A stretch of DNA of 64,000 bases, from the NCBI GenBank assembly GCA_038373885.1, contig JAWZYV010013002.1, positions 127,501 through 191,500 on the forward strand. Direction: 5' to 3'. How positions within the stretch are numbered: the first letter of the stretch is position 1; every line of letters begins with the position of its first letter. Shown here in pieces: positions 9,021-20,890 of the stretch. A program made the position numbers and the translations under genes. The notes beneath the pieces were generated by a model, which saw only the letters and a program-made list of their open reading frames with translations, ran no database searches and had not been told where the DNA came from. Origin of the DNA: Cheiracanthium punctorium. Taxonomy: Eukaryota > Arthropoda > Arachnida > Araneae > Cheiracanthiidae.

Positions 9021-11353
9021 AATAGTCTCTTTTTTCCCTAAAAGTCTCTTTTTTAGTTAGAGCTCTCTAAAAGTCCCCTTTCCATGTAAATGGTCCTTAT
9101 TTCCTCTTTTTCACCGTGGATTCTAGAAATTCCAAAGTCATGTCATGGTAACTCTCGAATGATAAGCACCTGTAAGAAATCTAATTGCAAACCAACTGAG
9201 AAACCCATCCACATAAATGTCAAATATTAGAATTTTTTCTGGTCCTGCTTATTTATAATAGAAAACAGAATCTGGACCTTCCTTTTCACCCTCACTTTTT
9301 AATGATTCAATCTGAGAAGATGGGGAAACACAAATGAAAAAATATGAGTTTCTTTTCTGTTTTTTTTTTTTTTTTTTTTTTTTTTAAGCACTACAGTACT
9401 AGCAGGTTTTTTAGCATTGGCATAATTTGCCTACACAATTTCTTGTGCTGAAGCATTTTTTCCAAATGTGTTTGCCAGATTACGAGAAAGGAGGGAGGGG
9501 GAGAATAAAATGTTGAAAGTTGCACAAGATTTGCAATTTTTGATAATTGATCGCCAAATTTTGTATCTTCAAAACCGAACCAAGCTTGGCAATATCTTCA
9601 AACATGACAGTTTATTACAAAGGAAAAGTATAGTTAGAATATTCCTGGCAAAAATTGTAAAATAGTTTAGGAGGCGATTTTAATATAGATTTCAATTCCG
9701 AAGTGTTTGTGGAACAAGAATGACACAGCACACTCTATGGATTATGATGCCCATTCCAAGCAGTATTTAAAATGGTGAATTTCAGTTCGAATAGGCTTGG
9801 CAAAGATTGTAAAACAGTTTTAGTAGGCAATTTTAAGATAAATTTTGATTCCAAAGATATTTTCTATGAAACAAGGAAGAAAAATAGGGATAACGCATGA
9901 ATTATGATACACTTTTAATACAGAGCACTTTAGTACGTATTAAAATATGAAAGTGTTTAGGATTTTATTTATTTATTTATTTAGCATCTACTTTAAGTTA
10001 CCCCAGTTGTTTACACTTGTAAACATGTTTAATTCTGTGCATTGGTGAATATCAAATACTTAATGGGATAATCCTTACAATTATATGGCAACATCAGGAT
10101 GGATCCAAGTCAAGTGCACAAATAATTCCCAATTTTAGGATCACTACTGAAAAGTTAAAAATTCTAAATACTGAAAAAGAAAGAGTTACTAATTTAAAAA
10201 AAAAGAATGCATTAAACAAAATTATTCTTCAGTGTTATTTTTCTTCGTTCGTACAATTGTTATCTTTATTGTTCTTTTGACGCGAACTCTATTCTCTCTC
10301 TCTCTCTCTCCCCCCCCCTTTTCAAATCATACTTTTTTTAAATATCAGTATATTTTGTTCAAATTTAAGTTTGTGTGAGTAAACCTTTGCGGAATAGTTT
10401 AATTTTGCACAAAAATGCAGATAATGGTGATCCACCCTGACTTGAATTTGTTATAGCCACTTAAAATCGAGATATGCTGACTTTAAAAAAGAGAAACACT
10501 GTTTTTTATATTTTTAGTTTTCAGACTATCATATAAGGAGTCCTAAAATTTATTACAACAAAAAAAACAACAACATGTGCAGCAGATTTAACCCCCCCCC
10601 CCCCACTCTCTACCTTTTCCTTGGATTTTCCCTGCAAATTTAATTTTATTTACATACTGAACTGTGTGGAATTTTCACATATCTGGCATTTGGTGTTTCC
10701 CCAGGCTTTTTCTGTCTATATATTTCTATTCATATGAAGCATCAGATACTATGCATTGCTGATAAAGAGCAACAATTTTTAACATTAAAAAGGTGGATTT
10801 CAATGTTCTGATTGGTCTACATTTGTTTAAAACTTATTGTTTTTTCCCCTCTCTTTCTATCTTCCTGCTTTCACCTATTTGCGTTATTTTAGGTCCTCAT
10901 GCAGAGTGGCAACAGAGCCAGCTGGAAATATGAGGGAATTTCATAAATTTGGGATTAGGGAATTATATGAATTTGTTTTATTCCTCCTTTTTTCTGATCT
11001 TTTTAAGTACAAATTAAAAATATCAGCTAAGCTGAAATCCCGTAGCATGAGTGAAAAAAAAAATTATGCAAATGTTGTGGGGTTGTGTTTTACTAAGTCT
11101 CTTTTTAGTCTCTTTTTTTCTAGAATTTGGTCCCTTTTCCTCTAGAGATATCATTAAAAACAGTTGTGAGCACTGCATTGGTAAAACAGTTAATGTTTTT
11201 CTTTGGGGGAGTGGGAGAACATATTTTGGCCATAAACAGGCTTTTTATTCTTTAACTACAAAAACATTCAACAACATTCAATTTCTCTTTTGCATTGGAT
11301 GTTTAAAAATAAAATTTAAATTTAATCTGTAATTAAAGCTTTTTTATAATGTA
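9021..11353. other. Non-coding AT-rich stretch with simple repeats
   Basis: No convincing gene. Visible structures are a T run (about 9360-9385), ATTT repeats near 9966-9982, CT followed by a C run at about 10295-10318, and a C run near 10592. The sequence at 9850-9960 resembles 34720-34815, so part of it is a dispersed repeat. Confidence 0.6.
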
Positions 11354-11690
11354 CAAGGTGTATTCGAAAAGTTTGGTGAATGGTGTCATAAGATAAAGGA
11401 AACAAGAGTTATAAACAAAATAACTTTACTGGTCTTTAAGGTAATCATTAGTAGCTACAACAAACGTCTGACATCAGTTAAATAGCCACTGGAAATTGTC
11501 AGCAAACACTTCTTTTGGAATCGTTCGAAGCACCATTGTTACATGTAATCTGTCAATGTAGCCACATGCTTTCAGGAAACTGCCAAAACTTAATTGTGGA
11601 GGAGAACAAGAAGTCTGTAAGTTCCAGATCTAGAGAATATGGAGGGCATTCAAAATCTGGCTCAAGAGGCTCAATTTGACAGCTTCATTT
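11354..11690 (-). pseudogene. Mariner-like transposase C-terminal remnant
   Basis: The end sequence CAAGGTGTATTCGAAAAG next to TA is a mariner-type inverted repeat. On the minus strand, a decayed frame contains CPPYSLDLELTDFLFS, the mariner block around the last catalytic Asp (normally PPYSPDLxPxDF). It continues as a degraded C-terminus towards 11354. The 5' half and the other terminal repeat are not recognisable. Confidence 0.7.
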
Positions 11691-12739
11691 TCGTCTCTAA
11701 ATTATTTAAATTTCTAAAAACATGTTTTGTTCTCTGACTCCACACTGTACACTTTCATTATCATTTCACGCGTCTCTGTCGTTGTTTTCAATATAAAGCA
11801 AAAGTTGATGTTAAAAGTGTTGCTCCAATTTACAATGGCATGCCTTCTTCTACTAACTGCGTTACATTGCTCGTAGCATGCACTTCCACTTAACTATATT
11901 GATTTGGACACTGGGGACATTACTTCCGATGTCTCTCACTGTGTGTGTGTAAGCACAACATCCTAACCACCAAGGTTTTAAAAATATAGGACCACCCACC
12001 ACACTTTTCAGACACATCTTGTAAAACTAATTAACTTGCCTTTTATCTGAAGTTTTAAATATTCTGTTTTTCCCCTTCATCCTGAAACACATTTTCCTAT
12101 GTTGAACGACAACATGCTTTGTAAAAGTGGATGTTTGACACTAAATGCTATCCTCAGTAGAGGTGCCTAGTACCATACAAACCAAAGTAAAAGAAGAAAA
12201 GTGGATGTTGAACAAATTTAGTTGTTGATATTCTAAAGAGTTGAGTTGTTCGGTCAGACTGATTTGCAATTGATTAATTGGAAGTATTACTTTTTCTTTG
12301 GCATTCTGTCATGCTGTTTTTCAGCTCAAGCAACTGTTTAGTTACCTTCAACCTCACTGGCTATGACAATCTAGGTCAGAGCAAATGAGATTCTGGTACT
12401 TTTTGTATTCAATTTTTTTTACTGGCATATGTGTATTTAAGCCACATGTTTGCGGCAACTTTCGGAGAGAGCAGTCTGGGGAGTTAAGATTTCCAAGGGT
12501 TTGTGAACAATGTGGTAAAAATGTATTTTTTTTCGACAAACTTTTTCCCATTTGATATGGAAGTAGGTTAGGCTTAGCTTTTAAAAATGCCAGTTTTAAA
12601 TTTTGCAGGTTAATTAAGCTCTATGTTCGAAATTATAATATAAATTTGCTTAAATTTAATTGTTTGCATCGTATTTTTATTAGATTTAGCATCCCCCCCC
12701 CCCCCCCAAATGCTAAAAGGCATTACCGACCACTTACAA
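11691..12739. other. Non-coding stretch, no gene seen
   Basis: AT-rich sequence with no motif-bearing frame. A C run at about 12693-12707 marks the end of the gypsy-like remnant that follows. Confidence 0.55.
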
Positions 12740-13281
12740 TTTTGAAATTAATATTGTTAAATCTTAAAGTGTTCTTTATTATTGTCATGGATCTAAAACT
12801 CTTATTGTGCCATCTGGTTTTTCAACAATTACTAAATTGTTAATCCAAGCCTCTGGATTTTCTACTTTACTGATTATATAATCTTTTTCTAGAGCATTCA
12901 ATTAATTTTTTAATTTTACTTTGATTATCTCTGGTACTCTTTTAGGGGGTCTAACAACTGGTTGTGCATTTTCATCAACTTTAGTTGAATAGGTCAACTT
13001 AACCCAAACCTTAAAATATGTCTACTTTTATCAATGAACGTACTTTTATCTATTAACTCAGCATTATTAACATTCTGCCTATTAATAAGACCCAGTTCTT
13101 CACAATCAGATAGCCTAAGAAATGCTCCATAATTGCTTTTACAATTCACAACAAATTCTAAGCATTTTACAAATTGTTTAAATTTACACTCCAAATCAGT
13201 AGTACCCAATGGTTTTATCTGACCTCCCCCTAAGGCCTCTAACACTAAATCAGTGGGTCTAATATTACAATTACAATTCAA
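12740..13281 (-). pseudogene. Ty3/gypsy protease C-terminal part and start of RT
   Basis: From 13281 downwards the minus strand reads RPTDLVLEALGGGQIKPLG and continues to FLRLSDCEELGLI, the second half of a Ty3/gypsy aspartic protease. After stops comes a stretch reading AWINNLVIVEKPDGTIRVLDP in pieces. This is the start of the gypsy RT (PxW..P.V.V.K.DG..R...D). The remnant fades out near the C run at 12700. The catalytic RT core is missing. Confidence 0.75.
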
Positions 13282-13864
13282 AGATTTAAATACAGTAGAG
13301 AGCCAGACTCTACTGTACAGACAGCGACCAAGGCTTGTGCAAATTTAGATTTTGTAGATTTCAGGCCATAAATCATAACATTTCTGATTTTAAAAAAGGA
13401 GAATACAATTGCAATGAAATAAAAACACAGTCAAAAGTATTTCACTTTAAATACAAAGGCACAGGAGAAAAAAGAAATTGCACAAGACTAGCAAAGCAAA
13501 TGGTTTCAAAATTTCCATTTTCTAATTTTGAAAATGTTCTATGGTGATTGTTTTAAAATATTTTTTTCTACTTTCAGTTTCTTTCTTTCTTTTATTTATT
13601 TAATTTTGCAAATTGCATATTATTGTTAATTCTTGTTTTGTTACAGAACTTAGCTGTTGTGAAAACTTAAGGTGTTCTTCTCCTAACTTTAAACTTTTAT
13701 CAAATAGATTTTATTACTATTATTACCCAAGTTTTTATCATCATCATCAGAATCATATTTATCTGGATTCAAGAAACTTTTCAACAATTTCATCACTGGC
13801 GGAGGACTGCGAATTTCATTATTTACATTAGAGAAGGTGTGCGGATTTAGGATGTTTGCGGATT
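13282..13864. mobile_element. Insertion of about 580 bp inside the gypsy protease
   Basis: The protease is split between NIISNDTQLNARNP (above 13865) and NIRPTDLVLEALGG (below 13281), which should lie only a few residues apart, so this stretch is inserted. Ends are uncertain. The right end has CCTAAAATCCGC and CCTAAATCCGC repeats on the minus strand, and an acidic tail (SDDDD) is encoded inside. Both are reminiscent of a deleted pogo/Tigger element. A hairpin (TACAGTAGA...TCTACTGTA) lies near 13292-13320. Confidence 0.5.
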
Positions 13865-14047
13865 TTAGGTCACCGGATTTCTGGCGTTCAACTGTGTATC
13901 ATTAGAAATAATATTTACAGATGAACCAGTATCAATTTTAAAGGCTAAAATTTTATCTCCTACCCGTATTTCTTGTATCGAACTAGAATCACTGTTCACA
14001 GAATCAACTACAGAATTTATAATATTATACACAGAATCTACTATCAC
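13865..14047 (-). pseudogene. Ty3/gypsy aspartic protease, N-terminal part
   Basis: On the minus strand the frame holds FKIDTGSSVNIIS, the aspartic protease active site of a gypsy-type polyprotein. It is continuous with the zinc-knuckle region upstream (14050-14224). It is cut after about 60 residues by the 580-bp insertion. Confidence 0.8.
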
Positions 14048-14607
14048 ACTTTTCTCAACAACATTAACTCGTTTTCTAAATTTGCATCCAACTGCAAAAT
14101 GTCCTCGCCTCTTTCACACATTGCAAACTTTTCCAAAAGCTGGGCACCATGTTCTAGCGTGTTTCGAATTGCACTTTTCACACAGATAAACAACAGTCCT
14201 CGGATGTACAGAAAACTCCCTTGAACCTAGTGCAGTGGCGTAGCAAGGCGGGGTCGGGGGGAGGGGGGGGGTCCGCCCCGGGTGTCACCCTCAAAGGGGT
14301 GACACCCGATGGCTTGTACAGCAAAAATTCCGAAAAAATCGCATGTATGGGGGCAAAAATGCTCATATGGGGGTGACACCACTTATATCCGCCCCAGGTG
14401 TCACCCATTGTAGCTACGCTACTGACCTAGTGTACAGAAGGAACACTCAGTCGATTTACATGACGGAATAATGCAGGACCATTCTTCAGTGTAAGATTGA
14501 CGGTACTTTTGAAGTGCCACTAATCTCCTTTTTGTGGCAGAATTTAGAGGAGTTTCCTCCTTATACAAACTTGCATCATGATTAAGTTTAGCAAGAAATT
14601 TTTCCAT
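14048..14607 (-). pseudogene. Ty3/gypsy Gag C-terminal zinc-binding region, split by a hAT element
   Basis: The minus strand from 14607 reads TEEWSCIIPSCKSTECSFC up to a short hAT insertion. It resumes at 14224 with CEKCNSKHARTWCPAFGK and a zinc knuckle ending RRGHF. The last Cys pair contains a TGA in place of a Cys codon. This Cys/His-rich region precedes the protease in many arthropod gypsy elements. The insertion lies at 14233-14424. Confidence 0.7.
14233..14424. mobile_element. hAT-type MITE, 192 bp, TSD ACCTAGTG
   Basis: Terminal inverted repeats CAGTGGCGTAGC / GCTACGCTACTG are flanked by perfect 8-bp duplications (14225-14232 and 14425-14432). The inside is G/C-rich with an inner hairpin (GTGTCACCC...GGGTGACAC). 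It is non-autonomous and interrupts the gypsy Gag. Confidence 0.93.
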
Positions 14608-15239
14608 ATTTAAAATTATGCAAAATTACCATAATTGTTAACAAGAACACAACAACACAAGTCACATGTATGAAACAGAACAATTTGACAACAATATGCT
14701 GCATGCAGACGCAAAGAGAATTTAGTTGTACTAGTACTGCGGCTGCCAGAAGCTCTTTTCCCCAAACATGGACTCAGCACATACAAACACCCCAGCTGTG
14801 ACCAAGGAGTAGGGAACAAGGTTGCTCGACACTCCTTGGTTTTGAGTGATTTCACGGACATCGTTTGTGAGTCATCTGCTTCGTCTTATTTGACTTCAAA
14901 CTGGGTTATTGTGATGCATAGATAGCAATGGCCTTATTCAAGCTCATTACTTGATGGCATAGTGATTTTAAGGCGCAGTGTTTGTGTCTCGGACTTAAAG
15001 CAAGTATACAGATCATATATACGAGCTTCAGCTCCGATATGTTTAGGTATTCGCAAAGGATTTCTTATGCATTTATTACAGTAAAAGGTTGAAATTTCCT
15101 TTCAGAGCAATGTTTTGAGCTTCATCTTTTAACAGATGAAATTACTTTACAAAAAAAAAAAAAAAAAAAACTTTGAGAAATTTGAATCCATAATTTTGAC
15201 TTTCTATCCACAAGACCTTAGTTTGCACCTCACATCTGT
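14608..15239. other. Non-coding stretch, no gene seen
   Basis: No motif-bearing frame. An A run lies at about 15151-15170. Confidence 0.5.
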
Positions 15240-16100
15240 AATTATTATAGACAAATTGTAATGCTTGACACTTCGTCATTGCATTTTATTTCTATTCCAC
15301 GAGGAAAATTTTCTTTAGGAATGATTTTTTCTTTGAAAATAACCCTCAGAGGCAATTTTTCTCCACCTGCAGAACAGGTACAGTGAATGAATTTTTTCAT
15401 TTCCAGTCGTATTTATTGCAACGAACAAAGTCCCAGTAGTGTCGACAGTTCTGTTTGGGGGAGATTCAAAGCTCACAAGAACTTCATCCATTTTAAATAT
15501 TTCTGCAGAAGTAAATTTCTTTTCAGCCATTACTTTTTTGGTGTAAAGTAAAAACTCATCTCCCAGTCAATCGACAGTTTCTGTCTAGCAGTAGTGCAAT
15601 TCCATACAGAAATATGTTTTCTCTTCATGAACCGGTAGCACAGAGTGGGGCCGCTATCGAAACCTCTAATCTGCATTTCTTCGATAATTAATTTAGCCTT
15701 TATTCTTATTTTAACTTTAGATACAGGATTCCCTTTACTTCTTTCTTCTGTAATGCAATGATGTAACACATCTTCTAATTCAGGCCATTTTGCTGGCTAA
15801 ACCAAAAACTTCTACATTTTTTGTTTCTCACATTTTCTAACTTCTCTTTAGATTTTCTCCATAGGCGAAAGTTGGATTCATCGACTTGAAATAGTCGTCC
15901 AGCCTCCCTATTACCATCTTCTTCAGCTTTACTGATTACTTTCAGTTTAAAATTATCTGAATAGCTAATGTGTTTTTTCGACATTTGTACAAGTTTCATA
16001 TGATTCTTTTTAGCAATGATCTTCATGTGCCTCAATATGAAGTAGTGATGCCAATATTTTTGACGAAATTTCCCCATTTCACACACAATTCATTTTGATC
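15240..16100 (-). pseudogene. Tigger/pogo-type DDE transposase, broken
   Basis: Three minus-strand frames in order (16086-15775, 15769-15530, 15530-15315) give one decayed transposase. The first is a pogo/CENP-B-type helix-turn-helix (SYSDNFKLKVISKAEEDGN, then REAGRLFQVDESNFRLWR). The second is a CENP-B-like second DNA-binding domain (ITEERSKGNPVS...). The third is the start of the DDE domain with the first catalytic Asp in FKMDEVLVSF and PPNRTVDTTGT. The frame continues weakly to PRGIEIKCND near 15270. Two frameshifts and the missing second half make it inactive. It lies between the two probable host exons, that is, in the inferred intron. Confidence 0.88.
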
Positions 16101-16573
16101 GGACAGACCAATCAGACGTCATTTCCGGAAGCATATGACTTATGACCCTCAAAGGTCCCTGTTTTTCCCAATCTTCAAGAAATCTACATAATGACTGCAG
16201 TGCTGTCTAATGTCATGTAATTGATAACAGACTTAAAATTTTTTCAGGGTCTAAATCTACTGGGAAAAAATAAATGAACTTTTTTTTTTTTTTTTTAATA
16301 AAGTTTTTTATTGTAAAATCTGAAGGCTTCAGGAAAAATTTCAGTAGATAGTACAGTGATGCATAATACGCACTGGATAAATTTCCATCTTTTTTAGTAA
16401 ATAATCCACTGATTATAAGCTGGAAATTACAATACTCACAACAGCCGCAATTTTATTAGTTACAGATCATTTCTAGCTTTTTTTTTCAAGCTGAGTGATT
16501 AAAAAAATAGTTTACTGCTGATTTACACCAAAGATTTTTGCTTGCAAAAAAGAGGAAATGAGAAAATACTCAC
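16101..16573. other. Intronic sequence, no gene seen
   Basis: Contains a T run at about 16280-16297 and flanks the minus-strand donor site at 16568-16573. Confidence 0.5.
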
Positions 16574-16685
16574 CAAATTTTTCACTGATGTCTTGCGAAA
16601 AAGGAATGCATTTCAAACACTGAATAACACTGTTTGGAGATACTGTTCCATGCACTTCTAGAGCATTTTCAATTGGTACATCTGG
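16574..16685 (-). CDS. Probable penultimate coding exon of the same minus-strand gene
   Basis: On the minus strand the exon ends at a consensus donor (G|GTGAGT at 16573-16568). It begins after an AG at 16686-16687, or four bases later at a second AG (exon from 16681). The frame is open: VPIENALEVHGTVSPNSV, then IQCLKCIPFSQDISEKF. Its phase joins exactly to the exon at 8556. The peptide is not from a known transposase or RT as far as I can tell. Two splice sites and phase agreement make it the best host-gene candidate here. The function is unknown and no further upstream exon could be identified. Confidence 0.6.
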
Positions 16686-16842
16686 CTATTTTATGTTGAA
16701 AGGAAACATTAAAAATTTCATTGAGTTAAATATATATACACACATTTCTATACATATACAATAATTTTTTATTTAATAAATTCAGTTAGTCTTGTATGTG
16801 TTGCAATCTTCTCATTGAAGATTTAGTATTTAACCACTTGTC

Positions 16843-17015
16843 CAGTGGTGGCTCGTGGATTACTATTTAAATGGAGATTCACAAAATAAATTTTGAAAAT
16901 TAAATATGCAGATACAACGTAACTTACTAGTTGAAATATATTTGCATTTTCAGCAGTTAATTTTTTCCTTTTGGGGTTCACATGCTCATGTGCTCAAATA
17001 GACGAGCCGCCACTG
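16843..17015. mobile_element. hAT-type MITE, 173 bp
   Basis: Ends CAGTGGTGGCTCGT and ACGAGCCGCCACTG are inverted repeats. Flanks CACTTGTC (16835-16842) and CACTTGTG (17016-17023) form an 8-bp duplication with one mismatch. The inside is AT-rich with no coding capacity. Confidence 0.88.
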
Positions 17016-17023
17016 CACTTGTG

Positions 17024-18006
17024 AAACTTGTAATGTTTAGAGGTTTTTGAACCATACGAGCTTGTTACAGGGAAGTTCGACTATATATACAATATACATC
17101 AAGAATGGCCTTATTTACTTGATCTGAGAGCCCCTAATTATGAATTTTAAAGATAAACCATGATTGTGGGTGGAAATGAATAATTGTTTCTATTTTATAT
17201 CATTTATTTTTATAAAAATTTGTATGAAAAAAAATATCAGTCTGGAGAAAAGTGATATAAATCTAAATTATCTTTTTTAATACAGTGCCAAAGTCCAATG
17301 TTGTTTAAAAAATACTTGAATATACTAACAGGTAAAACAAAATGGTGGTTTTACTGAGTTTTAAAAATTACTTCTACAACAAAATACCCTAAAATTACAG
17401 AGGAAATAAAGGTAACTGATATCAATTTTTGATACTTCATATTGTTGTGAGTATTTGTACTCAATAACTAAGTTCATGAAATAATCATTGGAAATTGGTC
17501 TATTTTAACTGATCAGTATTTAATTGAGTTAGTGAGAACTGCTTTTAATAAGTCATTAACCAAACTTTCAACAAGTAATGACTAAGATGGACAACATTCA
17601 TAAAACATCCACAAGCAAATGAGCCTTTAAAGATTCATTTTACAAATTAGATTAATGGAATCAGTACACTTCAGTACTATTTTTTTTTTTTAATGTTTTA
17701 CAGTTTGATTGCTAAGTATCTTAATTTCCAAGAAAATAAACAAATTAACTACATTTAGAAAATGAGATTTATGTTTCAGTTCACCATATTTTATACACAT
17801 CTTTTATTTGCATTAGAGCTGCATTACTCGCCTACAAGAACCGCATGTGGCTCTCAAACTGCGCCATGGCCACCCCTGCAATATTTATTCCTAATATGAC
17901 AATAATTAAATATGCTAATAAAATTTTTTTTAATATAATATAAATTGTAAGAGCATTAAATAACTATATATCTTAAAAGGTTAAAAGATAATACGGAGGT
18001 ATTCCC
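17024..18006. other. Non-coding AT-rich stretch
   Basis: No gene seen. The stretch at 17815-17880 looks like the end of a degraded hAT element (CTCAAACTGCGCCATGGCCACCCC region), with no partner end. Confidence 0.5.
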
Positions 18007-18085
18007 ATAGTTAACTTATTAAAAACACTACCGCTTTCCTCCGGATCCGGAGGAAAGCCGGTAGTGTTTTTAATAAGTTAACTAT
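18007..18085. repeat. 79-bp near-perfect palindrome
   Basis: The two 39-base arms are exact reverse complements except for one extra C in the right arm (near 18059). The centre is TCCGGATCCGGA, with no loop. It would form a cruciform or hairpin. No target duplication is evident. Confidence 0.95.
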
Positions 18086-18100
18086 ATATCTATTAAAAAG

Positions 18101-18440
18101 ATACCGTATTTACTCGATTCTAAGGCATCCTTTCTCTGCCAAAATTTCAAATATAAAATGGGGATGTGCATCTTGGAATCACATACAAAACTGCTCTTGT
18201 AATGGGGTTGACTAAACTAAAGTGTGTGTTGCTGCTCATTTTTTGGAACATTTTCCACTGCACCACAGCAGACGAAAATGTTTATTTTGAACAAATAAAC
18301 CTGGATGATTTAATTTGTACAGTCAAATTCTGAGTTGCCTCATTGAATATCCAGGATTCGTCTTAGAATACAAGAAATTGACACGATTTTTGAAGTTCAG
18401 AAATGCAGGTGCATCCTGGATTCGAGTAAATATGGTATGG
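18101..18440. mobile_element. Short DNA transposon with terminal inverted repeats
   Basis: ATACCGTATTTACTCGATTC at about 18101 is matched in inverse by GAATCGAGTAAATATGGTAT-like sequence at about 18417-18437. Inner repeats of the type AAGGCATCC / GGTGCATCC also match. It is about 335 bp without coding capacity. The target duplication is unclear. Confidence 0.7.
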
Positions 18441-20534
18441 TGATTTGTTGAAAGACAATGACTAACAAGCTAAATACCATCCTTTGATATTAAGAATTAT
18501 TTTAGCATAATAAAGACATACTTTCTGCCGCTGAAAAAAAATAGTAGCTATGTTTTAGAAACTTAATAATTGTGAAAACAAGAAAATGAAAGTTTTTTCA
18601 AGCTTCAGTTCTACAAATGCAATCAATAAGCAGCTCTAAGTTAGTATCATTTGTATTGCTTCAGATCATAAGTGTGAATGGATGCAATACATAAATATGT
18701 ATATAAATACAGTAAAACCTTGATAAATGGTCAACCAAGAGACCAAGAAATTTTGATGACTTAAAACAGACTGCAGTCTATTAATGCTAAATGGGCATTT
18801 CTATTTTTTAAAGGTAAATTTTAAATTTATAATGTTCATAATAATCAGCTTCCTTTAAATTGTAGAATGTTATTCAATATGGTCTTAGGAATTATGTTCT
18901 TTTGAAAAATCAGTTTCTGGAACATTCTCATTTTCACAAGACCAGACAATCCTTCACACCTACAAAGACAAGTGTTTTCGCTTTCAAACATTGGAAACAA
19001 GGAACTGGGCACGGTAGTGCTAACATTTTACAAAAAGTAGTAATACCTACAGCTGAATTCTAGCAGTACACACCACACGTACATTAAGTGTGAGAAATTC
19101 TATTTTCCTCAATGTTATTTTACTAGGAGTTTACACCACTAGTCTGTTCTAAAATAAGCAATTCTTCCCCAACCATGAAAATGAACCTACTTCTGAGAAT
19201 GAGTGTGAACCTTCTCTCAAAGCCAAACAAAAAAACTCGTTCAATTTAGTTCTCTGGGATGCTGTTTGCGAGTGATGAGTTAAATAGAATGCAAGAATCA
19301 ATGATGAGTAAGCATGGGTTCACTAATGTGTAAGCTACATGCGACCCAAGGAAAACAGCAACTGATACAGAGTGACAGAAGTTTTATTGTATATACACAG
19401 TGAGTAGAAATAATGTTTGATAATTTTGCTATTACTCAATTGTCGAGTTTAGTCACTTACTGATATTTAGTTAAGTTTAGAAAAAAGGGGGTGCTGGTTT
19501 TAAAATATAAATGGCTTAATTTCTGAAAATTTACTTTCATAAGTAATATGATTTAAAAAACTGTGACTTCTGTGTTTTTTTTTTTTTTTTTTTTTTTTTT
19601 TAATCTTGGCTCATTCACAGCATATTCATTAGTTAAAAGGTCATTTCTACTTAAATAAGGATTATAAAAGATTTGTAATCAAGAGCTATTAGATGATATT
19701 GTCACATGGTTTTTAGATCCTCAGTGTACCCCCCTCCTTTTTTTCCCTGTGCTCTTTTCCTTAAAGCAAGACAATTTCAGTAGAGCTTGAAGACAATTGG
19801 GCAGGCTACCTAAAAGAAGAACAGTGACTAAGCAACAGTGGCCGATTGCAAAAAATTTCACCAAACGTTTGCAACTGTACTTCAAAACTTTTTCTCTTAT
19901 ACATTTTTGTTAAGAAATAATTTGTCTTCGCAAAAGTGTTAGTGTTTTCATTAACTAAGTCACATTAGACCACATATGGGCAACCGCCGGCCTGCAGGTC
20001 GGATGTGGCCAGCCACAGCTTTGGATCCGGCCTGCGGAAGATATCAAAACAAATATAAACCATTCAAAATCCCATATAAATATCAATTATTTAGCCCACG
20101 ACTTCAGTAACTTTCTAAAGTTTGGCCCACAACTTTTCAAAGTTAGTCCATACCTGCATTAGACCATGGTGTTTCAATTTCAGGGTTGGCACAGATTTCA
20201 AAACTTCTACTTCCCTGATTTCTATTACACTCTTTTCTGCTTCCATGAACGTTGTGTTATTTTCAATGTTACTTTTTCTCTTATAAATTTTTATATACAA
20301 TTAACTCTAGTTACAGTGAACGTCTGAATCTGAGACAAATTTTGTTCATCTCATGTTCATTAAAATTTCAGTTTTTCCATGTGGAACAAGAAAACTTAAT
20401 ATATAGTTAAAAAATAAGTTTTTCATGCCTATACTGGAATTATCTCATTTATGGTTATAGAAAATACAGAGTGCCCAGTAATTAACCAAAAATTTGAATT
20501 GCTTAGTAAAAAAGTTTACTTCACGTATAAGTAC
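18441..20534. other. Non-coding stretch with degraded hAT-like piece
   Basis: No convincing gene. A T run lies at about 19577-19602. A G/C-rich patch at 19980-20040 (GGGCAACCGCCGGCCTGC...) looks like a worn hAT end. A 61-residue minus-strand frame at 20115-20300 has no motif. Confidence 0.5.
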
Positions 20535-20890
20535 TAGAGATGAGTTCGGGCTCATTTTTTGAAGCCCGAGCCCGAAGACTTTTAATCCGAGCCCGCCTGA
20601 GCCTGAGCAATATTATTAAAGTTGGAGCCCGAGCCCGAAACTTCAGCTAAAGACAAATAAAATAAACTACTTCATTAATAGGATACAATAAATTTTGGAG
20701 CTTCACACACCTTCTAGTCTCCCGTGCTGCTATTTTTTTTAAATAAGTGCGTCTATTTATCCCATGAATCACTTTTTAAAATCTGTTTCAAGGAGTATTT
20801 TCAACAAAGGAGAAATTTTTCACGAGCCTGAGCCTGAACGCAATCGTGAATTACAGAGCCCGAGCTCGGGCTGAGCCCGTCTCATCTCTA
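20535..20890. mobile_element. hAT-type MITE, 356 bp, TSD ATAAGTAC
   Basis: Ends TAGAGATGAG and CTCATCTCTA are perfect inverted repeats, extended by GCCCGAGCCCGA-type repeats near both ends. Perfect 8-bp duplications lie at 20527-20534 and 20891-20898. The G/C-rich ends contrast with an AT-rich middle. Confidence 0.95.

Noticed and set aside
10837..11332. Two overlapping plus-strand frames of about 100 codons
   Set aside because: Composition is that of AT-rich DNA (Phe, Leu, Lys, Ser), with no motif or splice context.
17815..17880. hAT element end
   Set aside because: Only one end is recognisable and no duplication can be tested.
20115..20300. 61-codon minus-strand frame ending near a possible donor
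   Set aside because: No motif, no matching acceptor phase to the exon at 16574 that I could establish, and it lies beside a worn hAT patch.
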